This document shows, piece by piece, positions 26,720 to 35,104 of a stretch of DNA of 64,000 bases. The translations under genes and the position numbers were made by a program. The stretch is from Streptomyces roseolilacinus (GTDB lineage: Bacteria > Actinomycetota > Actinomycetes > Streptomycetales > Streptomycetaceae), in NCBI RefSeq assembly GCF_014649335.1, contig NZ_BMSV01000008.1, positions 248,001 through 312,000 on the forward strand. The letters run 5' to 3'. The notes under the pieces are model-generated. The model worked only from the letters and a program-made list of their open reading frames with translations. It was not told the origin of the DNA and did not search any database. How positions within the stretch are numbered: the first letter of the stretch is position 1; every line of letters starts with the position of its first letter.

Positions 26720-27696
26720 CACACGCCCTCCATGGTGCTGCGCATCTTGTCGTAGCCGGTCAGCCGCACCATGACCAGCGACACGAGGCCGGCCACGGCG
26801 ACGAGGAGCAGCGCGACGGCGGCGCCCGCTCCGAAGTCGAAGCTCTTGAAGGCCTTCTGGTACATGTAGTAGGCGCTGATCGTGGTGTCCGTGCCCGGGC
26901 CGCCCTGGGTGAGGATCAGTACGGTGTCGAAGGTCGTGAGCCCGCCCACCACCATCAGGATCGTCGAGGTGACGATGCTGTTGCGCAGCTGCGGCAGGGT
27001 GATGTGGAAGAACTGGCGGACCGTGCCGGCGCCGTCGATCTGGGCGGCCTGGTAGAGGACCTGCGGGACGGCCCGCGCCGCGCCCTGGTAGATGAGGGCG
27101 TGCAGCGGGGTGAACTGCCAGGTGCTGACGAAGACGAGGACGCCGAGGGCGCTGCTCTGCGTGCCCAGCAGGTTGCCGTCGCCGAACAGCCACGACGCCT
27201 GGGACGGCACGCCGAAGTTGGGGTCGAGCACGGCGCGCCACAGTACGGAGACGGCCGTGATGGACAGCAGGAGCGGGACGAAGTAGATGGCGGACAGGAC
27301 CGCCCGGTTGCGCTGGTGGCCGGCGGCCCAGACACCGAGCAGGATGCTGACCGGTGTCTGGACGGCGACGCCGAGAACGGTGAGCAGCAGGCTCAGCCAG
27401 AGGCTCTCGATCATGACGGGGTCGTCGAGCAGCTTCCTCCAGTTGTCCAGGCCGGCGAACTCGGGCGAGCCGAGGCCGTTCCAGCGGGAGAAGGACAGCA
27501 CGACGACCATGAGGAGCGGTACGACGGCGAACAGCCCGAAGAACACCGCGGCGGGTGCCGCCCAGGCGAAGCCCGGGCGTCCCACACCGGTCGCGGCCCG
27601 GTGACCGGGCCGGGGGCCGGACCGGTGGCCGGGCCGCTCCCGGCGCCGGGTCTTCGCGCCGTCCACGTCCACGGCAGGGGCTTTGGCGAGGGTCAT
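26719..27696 (-). CDS. bxlF: Sugar ABC transporter permease (MalF type)
   Basis: A 325-aa CUT1-family permease. A charged 45-residue N-terminus precedes the first helix (WAAPAAVFFGLFAVVPLLMV). The EAA-type loop VLYQAAQIDGAGTVRQFFHITLPQ lies near residue 220, followed by LRNSIVTSTILMVVGG. It pairs with the overlapping downstream permease to form the import channel. ATG 27696 lies 20 bases after the solute-binding gene stop; its ribosome site is weak. Confidence 0.92.
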   Translation of the reverse strand: MTLAKAPAVDVDGAKTRRRERPGHRSGPRPGHRAATGVGRPGFAWAAPAAVFFGLFAVVPLLMVVVLSFSRWNGLGSPEFAGLDNWRKLLDDPVMIESLWLSLLLTVLGVAVQTPVSILLGVWAAGHQRNRAVLSAIYFVPLLLSITAVSVLWRAVLDPNFGVPSQASWLFGDGNLLGTQSSALGVLVFVSTWQFTPLHALIYQGAARAVPQVLYQAAQIDGAGTVRQFFHITLPQLRNSIVTSTILMVVGGLTTFDTVLILTQGGPGTDTTISAYYMYQKAFKSFDFGAGAAVALLLVAVAGLVSLVMVRLTGYDKMRSTMEGV

Positions 27697-27716
27697 GGCG
27701 AATAGGTCCCGAGGGT

Positions 27717-29024
27717 TCAGGCCGAAGGAAGGCTCTGCATGGCGGAGATGAAGCCGTCGGCGTCGGTCTGTCCGTTGAAGAACCGCTGGACGGCCTGGTG
27801 GATGCTGGTGGCGGCGGCGGGCGGGAACGCCTGGTCCCAGGAGAGCTGGAACGAGGGCGCCTCCTTGACCAGGCCGAACTGGTACTTCGAGTAGTCCGGG
27901 CTGGCCGACTCGTCCAGGAACCCGGACGTGTTCGTCGTGGTGGGCAGGTTGCCGATGCCGAGCTGGGCCTTGACGAACTCGTCCGAGTACATGAGCTTCA
28001 GGAAGTCGGCCACCGCCTCGGGGTGCCTGGTCTTCTTCAGGACGGAGTAGAAGTTGTTCGCGTTGCCCGCGAGGTTGCCCGGGTCGCCCTTGCCGCCCTC
28101 GACCGCCGGGAAGGCGCCGTAGCCGAGGTCGCTCTTCACGAAGTCCGGATAGGCGTCCTGGAGCGTGGAGTACTCCCAGGAGCCCATCAGTTCGAACGCG
28201 GCCTTGCCGGTGGCCAGCAGGGCGGGCGAGCCGCCGTCGGTGAACTTCACCGAGTCGTAGTTGGTGCCGAAGGCCCCGGCGTCGACCAGCTCCCTGAGCA
28301 TGCCGAGCGCCTTCTTGCTGTCGGGGCTCTCCCAGGCGCTCTTGTCGCCGTCCAGGACCTTCCGGAAGAGCTCGGGCCCGGCCACCCGGTCGTACACGTA
28401 CTGGAACCACATCTGCGTGGGCCACCGGTCCCCGCCGCCGAGGGCGATGGGGGTGATCCCCTTGCCCTTGAGGGTCCTGACGGCGGCGAGCAGATCGTCC
28501 CAGGTCCGCGGCGCGGCCACGCCGGCGTCCGCCAGCACCTTCTTGTTGCTGAACAGCAGGACCGGCTGGGTGCCGCGCATGGGCACGCCGTAGGCCTTGC
28601 CGTCCACCACCGCGGTGTCGAAGACCGACGGCAGGAAGTTGTTCCGCAGCCCCGGGTCCTTGGCGATGAAGTCGTCGAGCGGCAGCAGCAGCCCCGCGTC
28701 GACGTACGGCTTGATGCTGCCGCCGCCCCAGTTGAAGAAGACGTCCGGTGCCTGCTTGCCGCTGATGATCGTCTGCAGCTTCGTCTGGTAGTCCGCCCCC
28801 GGGACGGTCTCCAGCACCGCCTTCACCTCGGAGGTCTTGTTGAAGGTGTCGACGAGCTGCTTCTCCACCTTGTTGGCGGCGTCACCGTAGACCAGGACGC
28901 GGATCGTGCCCGACCCGCCCTCGGCCGAGTCCCCGGACGTGCCGCAGGCGGCCAGGGCCAGGGTCATGGCCAACGACACCCCACCCACGACAGCGGTCCT
29001 CAGGAGCTGTGCCCGACGCTTCAT
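27717..29024 (-). CDS. bxlE: Xylo-oligosaccharide-binding lipoprotein
   Basis: A 435-aa solute-binding protein of the extracellular SBP_bac_1 family. The N-terminus has a lipoprotein signal with lipobox LAAC and lipidated C27. The body has the expected TFNKTSEVKAVLETVPGADY and an aromatic-rich binding region. It is the first gene of the minus-strand operon, divergent from a LacI regulator with an inverted-repeat operator between them. Specificity for xylo-oligosaccharides is inferred from the operator type and the GH3 and CE4 neighbours. Confidence 0.92.
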   Translation of the reverse strand: MKRRAQLLRTAVVGGVSLAMTLALAACGTSGDSAEGGSGTIRVLVYGDAANKVEKQLVDTFNKTSEVKAVLETVPGADYQTKLQTIISGKQAPDVFFNWGGGSIKPYVDAGLLLPLDDFIAKDPGLRNNFLPSVFDTAVVDGKAYGVPMRGTQPVLLFSNKKVLADAGVAAPRTWDDLLAAVRTLKGKGITPIALGGGDRWPTQMWFQYVYDRVAGPELFRKVLDGDKSAWESPDSKKALGMLRELVDAGAFGTNYDSVKFTDGGSPALLATGKAAFELMGSWEYSTLQDAYPDFVKSDLGYGAFPAVEGGKGDPGNLAGNANNFYSVLKKTRHPEAVADFLKLMYSDEFVKAQLGIGNLPTTTNTSGFLDESASPDYSKYQFGLVKEAPSFQLSWDQAFPPAAATSIHQAVQRFFNGQTDADGFISAMQSLPSA

Positions 29025-29035
29025 CGCCCCACCTC

Positions 29036-29066
29036 TCGAAACTGTTTCGATCCAGTTATCGAAACA
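29036..29066. promoter_or_regulatory. BxlR/XlnR-type operator (CGAAA...TTTCG)
   Basis: Two interlocking palindromes lie just upstream of the solute-binding gene: TCGAAACTGTTTCGA (29036-29050), and TGTTTCGAT with ATCGAAACA (29043-29051 and 29058-29066). The CGAA-N-TTCG type half-sites match the operator class known for the streptomycete xylan repressors BxlR and XlnR. The position 12 to 42 bases before the start codon suits repression. Confidence 0.82.
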
Positions 29067-29175
29067 TCGCGTGTCGGGACGCTAAGGTTGCCGCGGCGGG
29101 CCGGTCAACCCTCGGGAGCCGCGTTATCAAAGCGTGACTCCGTGGCCGTGTTGTGCGTGCTTTATGCTCCTCGCC

Positions 29176-30243
29176 ATGGGAGATGACCAGGAACTCGGGC
29201 GCATCACCTTGGCGCAGGTGGCGCAGAAGGCCGGAGTCTCCATTTCGACAGTTTCGAAAGTCCTCAACGGGCGGCAGGACGTGTCGCCGCCCACCCGGAT
29301 CAAGGTGGAGCGCCTCCTGGAGGCCCACGCGTACCGGCGCACCACGCGGTCGGGCCGGGAGGCGCCGCTCATCGAAATCGTCTTCCACGAGTTGGAGAGC
29401 GTGTGGGCGATGGAGCTGATCCGGGGCGTGGAGAACCTCGCCAAGGCCCACCAGGCCAGCGTGGTGCTGACCGAGAGCGGCACCCGGCACTCGCCGAGCC
29501 CCGAGTGGATCGAAGGCGTGCTGCAGCGCCGGCCGATCGGGGTGGTGCTCGTCTTCTCCGCCCTCCCCGACGGGGTCAAGCAGCGGCTCAGGGCCCGGTC
29601 CATCCCGTTCGTCATCATCGACCCGGCGGGCGACCCCGACCCCGACGTCCCGTCCGTGGGATCGGCGAACTGGAACGGCGGCGTGGCCGCGACGCGCCAC
29701 CTGGTCGAGCTGGGGCACCGGCGGATCGGCATCATCACCGGCCCCGAGGACATGCTGTGCTCCCTGGCGCGGCTGGACGGCTACCGGTCGGCGATGAGCA
29801 TGGCCGGCCTGGGCGCCGACCCCGCCCTCGTCCGGTTCGGCGACTTCCACGTCGACGGCGGGTTCGAGCAAGCGATGGAGCTGCTGCGGCTCCCCGAGCG
29901 TCCCACCGCCATCTTCGCGGGGAGCGATCTCCAGGCGCTCGGCGTGCTCGAGGCGGCACGGGTCTGCGGGCTGCGGGTCCCCCACGACCTGTCGGTCGTG
30001 GGCTACGACGACGTGATGGTCGCCCGCTGGTCCAGCCCCGCGCTGACCACGGTGCACCAGCCGCTGCGCCAGATGGCCGAGGAGGCGGTGCAGTTGCTGT
30101 TCCGCCTGCGGGCCGGGGAGTCGACGGCGACGCGGATGGAGTTGGCGACCAGTCTGGTCGTCAGGAAGAGCACCGCGCCGCCGCCCGCGGACGGCGGCGC
30201 GGCCGCGCCCCGGGACCTCGCGGAGCCGCCGCCCGCCGGGTGA
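29176..30243 (+). CDS. bxlR: LacI-family xylan-utilisation repressor
   Basis: A 355-aa LacI/GalR repressor. The HTH and hinge helix (TLAQVAQKAGVSISTVSKVL at residues 10-29, through VERLLEAHAY) are followed by the periplasmic-binding-like effector domain with HRRIGIITGPEDMLCSLARL and PTAIFAGSDLQALGVLEAAR. It is divergent from the xylosidase/transport operon and separated by the CGAAA operators. The start is ATG 29176 (MGDDQELGRITL); ATG 29164 is in frame. Xylobiose or xylose as inducer is an inference. Confidence 0.9.
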   Translation: MGDDQELGRITLAQVAQKAGVSISTVSKVLNGRQDVSPPTRIKVERLLEAHAYRRTTRSGREAPLIEIVFHELESVWAMELIRGVENLAKAHQASVVLTESGTRHSPSPEWIEGVLQRRPIGVVLVFSALPDGVKQRLRARSIPFVIIDPAGDPDPDVPSVGSANWNGGVAATRHLVELGHRRIGIITGPEDMLCSLARLDGYRSAMSMAGLGADPALVRFGDFHVDGGFEQAMELLRLPERPTAIFAGSDLQALGVLEAARVCGLRVPHDLSVVGYDDVMVARWSSPALTTVHQPLRQMAEEAVQLLFRLRAGESTATRMELATSLVVRKSTAPPPADGGAAAPRDLAEPPPAG

Positions 30244-30412
30244 GCGGGACCGCGGACGGCGGCGCGGGCCGCCGCCTCCCCGCGCCGGCCGTCGTACTGG
30301 TCGTCGTGCCGGGGTGCCGCCCGCGCGGCGCCCGGATCGGGAGACCGCTCTCCCTCCTCGTCCTCACCGACCTGCCGCCTCCGAACGCCGCCGAGTCGGG
30401 CCGCCACCTCTT

Positions 30413-30423
30413 CGAAACTTTCG
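30413..30423. promoter_or_regulatory. XlnR/BxlR-like box CGAAACTTTCG
   Basis: CGAAACTTTCG exactly matches the short inverted repeat I recall as the binding site of streptomycete xylan repressors. It lies about 150 bases upstream of the TTGACA hexamer, between the repressor gene and the esterase gene. Confidence 0.65.
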
Positions 30424-30550
30424 CCGCGCGGTTTCCGGCACGTGCTCCCGGAAACCGCCTCCTCGTGCCGGCGGTTCCCGTCTGACCGGGGAGGACGGAG
30501 GTGAATCCCGCCTGGGGACCCGCCCTCCAGCCGTCCGCCCGGCTGCGGAC

Positions 30551-30580
30551 CTTTCGAAAGATTCACCGAAACCATTGACA
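30551..30580 (+). promoter_or_regulatory. Operator CTTTCGAAAG with -35 TTGACA
   Basis: The perfect palindrome CTTTCGAAAG (30551-30560) lies 14 bases upstream of a consensus -35 TTGACA (30575-30580), with CCGAAAC between them. The layout is that of a repressor-controlled promoter for the acetylxylan esterase gene. Confidence 0.65.
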
Positions 30581-30813
30581 GGCGTGGGGGGCGGTACACA
30601 CTGTTCCGCAGCGGCAGAGCCCGCGTCACCGCCCTTCCGGGGCGCCCGACGAACCGGCCCCGCGGCCGCCGAGCGCATGGCGGCCGGGTCGCGCTCTGCC
30701 GTGTCACATGGCGTCGGCACGCGACCGACGCCACCCCATGGCCGCCGACGGCCCGTTCGGCCCGTGCCGCACCGCCCGCCCCGCACCGGCGTACACGAGG
30801 AGGATCCACCCCC

Positions 30814-31794
30814 ATGCGCACCCCACCACGCCTGTCGCCGCGCTCGATGATCGCGGGACTGGCCACCGCCGTGCTGGCCGCCGCGAGCGTCCTCACCCTC
30901 GACACCGGCCCCGCGCGGGCCGCCGCCTGCAGCGGGTACGTCGGACTGACCTTCGACGACGGCCCGTCCGACCGGACTCCCGCCCTGCTCGACGCGCTCC
31001 GGCGCAACGGGCTGCGGGCCACGATGTTCAACCAGGGCCAGTACGCCGCCGCCGACCCCGCCCGGGTGCGGGCCCAGGTCGACGCCGGCATGTGGGTCGC
31101 CAACCACAGCTACACCCACCCGCACATGACCCAGCTGAGCCAGTCGCAGATGGAGTCGGAGATCTCCCGCACCCAGCAGGCCATCGCCGCCGCGGGCGGC
31201 GGCACCCCGAAACTGTTCCGCCCGCCCTACGGGGAGACCAACGCGACGCTGCGGTCCGTGGCGGCCAAGTACGGCCTGACCCAGGTCATGTGGGACGTCG
31301 ACTCGCAGGACTGGAACAACGCCGGCGTGGACGCGATCGTGCAGGCCGCCGGCCGGCTCGGCGACGGCCAGGTCATCCTCATGCACGACTGGTCGGCCGA
31401 CACGCTCGCGGCGATCCCGCGGATCGCGCAGGTGCTCGGCAGCCGCGGCCTGTGCTCCGGCATGATCTCCCCGCAGACCGGACGCGCCGTGGCCCCCGAC
31501 GGCGGGGGTACGACTCCTCCGCCGGGTGGGGGGTGCAGTGCGACGCTGTCCGCGGGGGAGCGGTGGAGTGACCGGTACAACCTGAACGTGGCGGTCAGCG
31601 GTTCCAGCGCCTGGACGGTGACGATGAGGATCCCGTCGCCGGCGAGGGTGTCGTCGACGTGGAACGTCAGCGCGCAGTACCCGGACGCGCAGACGCTGGT
31701 GGCCAGGCCCGGGGGCGGTGGCGGCAGTTGGGGGCTGACCATCCAGCACAACGGCAACTGGACCTGGCCGACCGTCACCTGCAGCACGGGCTGA
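30814..31794 (+). CDS. axeA: Secreted CE4 acetylxylan esterase with CBM2
   Basis: A 326-aa secreted polysaccharide deacetylase. The signal peptide ends around residue 37 (GPARAAAC). The CE4 NodB domain shows TFDDGP with D48 and D49, metal-binding H98 and H102 in NHSYTH, RPPYGETN near residue 147 and the catalytic LMHDW near residue 191. A Gly/Pro/Thr linker leads to a family 2 carbohydrate-binding module (GCSATLSAGERWSDRYNLNV to WPTVTCS). The architecture equals the known Streptomyces acetylxylan esterase AxeA; chitin deacetylation is the alternative. The xylan-repressor boxes upstream favour xylan. GAGGAGGAT precedes the ATG. Confidence 0.9.
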   Translation: MRTPPRLSPRSMIAGLATAVLAAASVLTLDTGPARAAACSGYVGLTFDDGPSDRTPALLDALRRNGLRATMFNQGQYAAADPARVRAQVDAGMWVANHSYTHPHMTQLSQSQMESEISRTQQAIAAAGGGTPKLFRPPYGETNATLRSVAAKYGLTQVMWDVDSQDWNNAGVDAIVQAAGRLGDGQVILMHDWSADTLAAIPRIAQVLGSRGLCSGMISPQTGRAVAPDGGGTTPPPGGGCSATLSAGERWSDRYNLNVAVSGSSAWTVTMRIPSPARVSSTWNVSAQYPDAQTLVARPGGGGGSWGLTIQHNGNWTWPTVTCSTG

Positions 31795-31962
31795 GACCCG
31801 CAGGCCCCGGGCGGCCCCCGCCCGCGGCCGCCCCCGGCACCCGCGTACGTCCGGCACCTTCGCGCGTCCGGGCACCGGCACCCGCCGTACCACCGCTTCC
31901 CGAGGGGGCGGCCCCGCGAGCCGGCTCGGTCCCCGACCGGCCGTGAGGGACGGCCCCGCGGG

Positions 31963-32562
31963 TCAGTACGCCCGGGACGCGGCCGGATCGCCGGACAGGC
32001 CCGCGCAGAGGGCCCCGGACGTGGAGAGCTCCTTGGGCGGCAGGGCGGCGACGAACTCCTCCAGGGCACGGTCGAGGCGCGGTACGGCGTCCCCGGAGAG
32101 CAGGGGGCACCCGTCGTCGTCGAGGCCGACCGAGCGGTCGAGTACGAACACGCCGCGGACGACGTGCCGGGCGCCCAGGGCCGCCAGCACCGGCTGCAGG
32201 GCGTAGATGGGGGCGAGGGCGTGTGCCAGGCTGCCGCCGGTCATCACCGGCAGCACCGTCTTCCCGGCCAGTCCGGACTGCGGCAGCACGTCGAGGAAGG
32301 TCTTCAGCAGACCGCTGTAGGCGGCCTGGTAGACGGGGGTGGCCACGAGGACGCCGTCGGCGGCGGCGACCGCGTCCAGCGCCCGGCGCATCGCCGGGCC
32401 GTCGGTCCGCCCGGCCAGCAGGTCCGCCGCGGGCAGGTCGCGGACCCGCAGGTGGGCGGTGCGGAAGTCGGCGCGGGACAGGCGCCGCAGCAGGTGGGCG
32501 GCGACCGCGGCGGTGCGCGACCGCGCCGAGGGACTTGCGGACACGGCGAGCAGGGAGGTCAT
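31963..32562 (-). CDS. NAD(P)H-dependent FMN reductase (SsuE type)
   Basis: A 199-aa flavodoxin-fold FMN reductase. It shows SASPSARSRTAAVAAHLL at the phosphate-binding N-terminus, ATPVYQAAYSGLLKTFLDVLPQ near residue 78 and KTVLPVMTGGSLAH. Such enzymes supply reduced FMN to two-component monooxygenases. It is the last gene of a minus-strand operon with a StyA-like and an LLM oxidoreductase, so it is probably their reductase. GAAGGAG lies upstream of the ATG, which overlaps the stop of a 30-residue ORF. Confidence 0.92.
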   Translation of the reverse strand: MTSLLAVSASPSARSRTAAVAAHLLRRLSRADFRTAHLRVRDLPAADLLAGRTDGPAMRRALDAVAAADGVLVATPVYQAAYSGLLKTFLDVLPQSGLAGKTVLPVMTGGSLAHALAPIYALQPVLAALGARHVVRGVFVLDRSVGLDDDGCPLLSGDAVPRLDRALEEFVAALPPKELSTSGALCAGLSGDPAASRAY

Positions 32563-32651
32563 CGGGGCTCCTTCGCGAGTGACGGGGCGGGTACGGCTGC
32601 CGGCGGTCCGGCGGCGCCCTCCTCGTCACGAGCCGTGTCCGGGAAGGCCAT
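32559..32651 (-). CDS. Putative 30-residue leader peptide
   Basis: A short frame starting MAFPDTARDEEGAA and ending SLAKEPR. AGAGGAA is placed five bases before the ATG, and the stop overlaps the FMN reductase start (ATGA). The third-position bias is acceptable. It could be a translated coupling peptide between the StyA-like gene and the reductase. No family is recognised, and it may not be a functional protein. Confidence 0.4.
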   Translation of the reverse strand: MAFPDTARDEEGAAGPPAAVPAPSLAKEPR

Positions 32652-32699
32652 GGTGTTCCTCTGTGCCGGGTCGTTTCGGGGGCGGGGCCCGGTACGGCC

Positions 32700-33962
32700 T
32701 CAGCCCCGGGGGGCCTTCGGGGGAGCGGCGGGCGGGGGCGCCTGCCGTTCGCAGGTGGCCACGAAGGCGGCCGTGCCCTCCGGGGTCGCCAGGGCCCGCC
32801 ACATCGAGACGGGGTCGTGGAAGTTGCTGATGAACGCGTCGGCGACCCGCGGGTCGGTCGCGGCCCGCAGGAACAGCTCCGCCACGTGCGGCCGCGGTTC
32901 GGCGAGGAAGGCGTTGCTCCACTCCACGACGTGGCGTGCGTGCTCCCACAGCCGGGCCGAGGCCGTACGGCAGAACTCCTCGTCGAACGGCCCTTCGTCG
33001 CCGGCGATGAGGTCGGCCAGCGCGAAGGCCGTGTGCGACCCGAGGTTGGCGCCCTGCGCGGTGAGCGGGTCGTTGGTGATCCAGGCGTCCCCGACGGCCA
33101 GCGCGCAGGTGCCGTCGTCCAGCCGGGCCCAGCCCCGGCGCACCACCGGCGTGATCCCGCCCTGGGCCAGTTCGCCGGGCGCGATCAGCGAGAAGCCGGT
33201 GGTGTCGATGCGCTCGCGCAACCGCGGGGCGTGGGCGGCGATCAGGTCCAGCAGGTCCCGGTGGAACGCGGCCGGGTCGGCGTCGGCGTCCAGGTGCCGG
33301 GCGGCCTCCAGCGGACCGCCGGGCACCGCCTCGATCGACAGGACGTCGGCCCGCCCCGCCGGCGAGAGGAACGGCATCTTCAGGATCTCCCCCGCGCCGG
33401 GCAGGAAGTGGATGTCGACGGAGTGCGGCACCTCCTCGTCGATGCCGAAGTAGATCCCGCTGCACAGGACGCGCTGGGGGGTGGAGTGGGGCGAGCGCCC
33501 GGGGTCGGCGGGGAACAGCTCCCGCATCGACCGGTTGCCGTTGGCGACGACCAGCAGGTCGTGCCGCGCGGCGAGGTCCTCGATCGCGAAGTCCCCGATC
33601 ACGAGCTCACCGCCGCGGTCGACGAACGCGGACAGCAGGTGCGGCAGGTAGATCCGGAAGTCCACCACGCTGGAGGGGGGCCGCAGGGCACCGAGGAACT
33701 CCAGCGGCCGCGGCGCGCCCGTGTGCAGGGTGACCGCCCAGTGGTGGACCTGGGCGTCGGGGAAGTCCCAGTCGAAGACGCCGAGTTCGCGTTCCCGCTG
33801 CTGGGTGGGCGCGAACCGGGCGGGGAAGTTGCGGGGCCGCCCCGCCTTGAGGCGGTCGACGTCGTGCTCCGAGTACACCGTGGCCGGGACCCCCAACTGC
33901 TGCAGCCGCAGGGCCAGCTGGAGGCCGGAGATGCCGCAGCCTATGACACCCACGCCGTTCAT
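32700..33962 (-). CDS. Styrene/indole monooxygenase-like flavoprotein (StyA type)
   Basis: A 420-aa FAD-binding oxygenase of the StyA group. The FAD motif is VGVIGCGISGLQLALRLQQL (residues 4-23). DLLVVANGNRSMRELFP lies near residue 140 and the second FAD block ALAVGDAWITNDPLTAQGAN near residue 282, as in styrene and indole monooxygenases. These use free FADH2 from a reductase, which fits the FMN reductase downstream. The ATG overlaps the upstream LLM gene stop (ATGA), with GAGGAG upstream. The substrate is unknown. Confidence 0.87.
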   Translation of the reverse strand: MNGVGVIGCGISGLQLALRLQQLGVPATVYSEHDVDRLKAGRPRNFPARFAPTQQRERELGVFDWDFPDAQVHHWAVTLHTGAPRPLEFLGALRPPSSVVDFRIYLPHLLSAFVDRGGELVIGDFAIEDLAARHDLLVVANGNRSMRELFPADPGRSPHSTPQRVLCSGIYFGIDEEVPHSVDIHFLPGAGEILKMPFLSPAGRADVLSIEAVPGGPLEAARHLDADADPAAFHRDLLDLIAAHAPRLRERIDTTGFSLIAPGELAQGGITPVVRRGWARLDDGTCALAVGDAWITNDPLTAQGANLGSHTAFALADLIAGDEGPFDEEFCRTASARLWEHARHVVEWSNAFLAEPRPHVAELFLRAATDPRVADAFISNFHDPVSMWRALATPEGTAAFVATCERQAPPPAAPPKAPRG

Positions 33963-35104
33963 GCTCTGGACTCCTCGTCGTCGGAACCGTCGCGCAGCCG
34001 GTCGGCGAGCCAGCCCACGGCCTCCACCGTGAACCGGGCCGCCTCCGGCGACGCCATGGCGGAGGCGGGTATCAGCATGGGGTGCCGCATGCCCGCGTCG
34101 ATCAGCTCGCCGATCTTCTTCAGGACCGTCTCCCGGCTGCCGACCAGGACCTGGTCGGCGACCACCTCGTCGGGCACCGCGGCCAGGGCCCGCGCCACCT
34201 CCTCGCGGGTCAGCAGGTGCGGCAGCAGGTCCACCAGCCCCTTGTAGTCCTCGCCGAAGGGGTGCTCGGCGCCGTGCCTGCGCCAGGCCCGCGCTCCCGC
34301 GTGCAGGGCCAGGAAGCGGAGGGGGGCGGCCCGCAGCAGGTCCTGGGCGGCCGCGTCGGACTCCGCCACCACGATCGGCACACCGCCCGCGGGGAGGACC
34401 GCGTCGGGGTCCCGGCCCGCCTGCTCGGCGGCCGTGCGCACCACGGCCAGCCGCCGGGCGTACTCCTCCGGGGGCATCAGGTCGGAGGGGATCCACCCGT
34501 CGGCGTAGCGGCCGGCCAGGTTCAGCATGCGCTCGCCGTTCGCCCCCAGCCAGATCAGCGGGGTCCGGCCCGCGGGCGCGGGCAGGCCCATCAGGGCGCG
34601 GTCCAGGGTGAAGTGGCGGCCCCGGAAGTCGTGCGGGCCCTCGCCGGAGAAGAACATCCGCAGCACGCGCAGCGCCTCCTCGACCCGGCCCACCCGGCGG
34701 TCGTGCGGCACGCCGTACGGCACGAGGTTCTCCAGCGCCCCCGCCCCGATGCCGAGGACGGGCGCCCGCTCGGTGAGCTGGGCGAGGGTCAGCGCGGTCT
34801 GCGCCAGTACGGCGGGGTGCCGGCGGTGGGGGTCGGTCACCCCGACGGCGAGCCGGACCGGCCCGGCCAGCGGGGCGAAGTTGCCGAGCACGGTGGCGAA
34901 GTCGAGGCACCGGTCGGGTGTGGGCATGTCCGCGGCCAGGTAGCTGAAGTCGGTGTCCCAGGCCTGCCGGGGGAAGACGTTGATCAGGTGGTCGAACACC
35001 ATGAAGGCGTCCAGCCGGGCGTGGCGCGCGACCTCCAGCAGCCCGCGCCCGGCCCCCACGTCCCCGACCGCGTCCCAGACGAGACCGACCTTCACGTTGC
35101 CCAT
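33959..35104 (-). CDS. LLM-class flavin/F420-dependent oxidoreductase
   Basis: A 381-aa luciferase-like TIM-barrel oxidoreductase. Seen are FMVFDHLINVFP near residue 35, LAVGVTDPHRRHPAVLAQTA near residue 88, GIGAGALENLVPYG near residue 118 and PLIWLGANGERMLNLAGRYADGW near residue 182. The F420-dependent branch seems more likely than the FMN monooxygenase branch, but this is not decided. AGGAGTGACGC precedes the ATG. The start region overlaps a short upstream ORF by 13 bases. It forms an operon with a StyA-like oxygenase and an FMN reductase. Confidence 0.87.
   Translation of the reverse strand: MGNVKVGLVWDAVGDVGAGRGLLEVARHARLDAFMVFDHLINVFPRQAWDTDFSYLAADMPTPDRCLDFATVLGNFAPLAGPVRLAVGVTDPHRRHPAVLAQTALTLAQLTERAPVLGIGAGALENLVPYGVPHDRRVGRVEEALRVLRMFFSGEGPHDFRGRHFTLDRALMGLPAPAGRTPLIWLGANGERMLNLAGRYADGWIPSDLMPPEEYARRLAVVRTAAEQAGRDPDAVLPAGGVPIVVAESDAAAQDLLRAAPLRFLALHAGARAWRRHGAEHPFGEDYKGLVDLLPHLLTREEVARALAAVPDEVVADQVLVGSRETVLKKIGELIDAGMRHPMLIPASAMASPEAARFTVEAVGWLADRLRDGSDDEESRA

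Larger units (their letters stand above)
30244..30813. other. Intergenic region before acetylxylan esterase
   Basis: No gene is supported. The region carries two CGAAA-type sites, each listed as a separate feature, and a TTGACA hexamer at 30575-30580. The -10 partner is not clear (TACACA at 30595 is only 14 bases away). The sequence from about 30600 to the start codon is probably the 5' leader. Confidence 0.55.
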
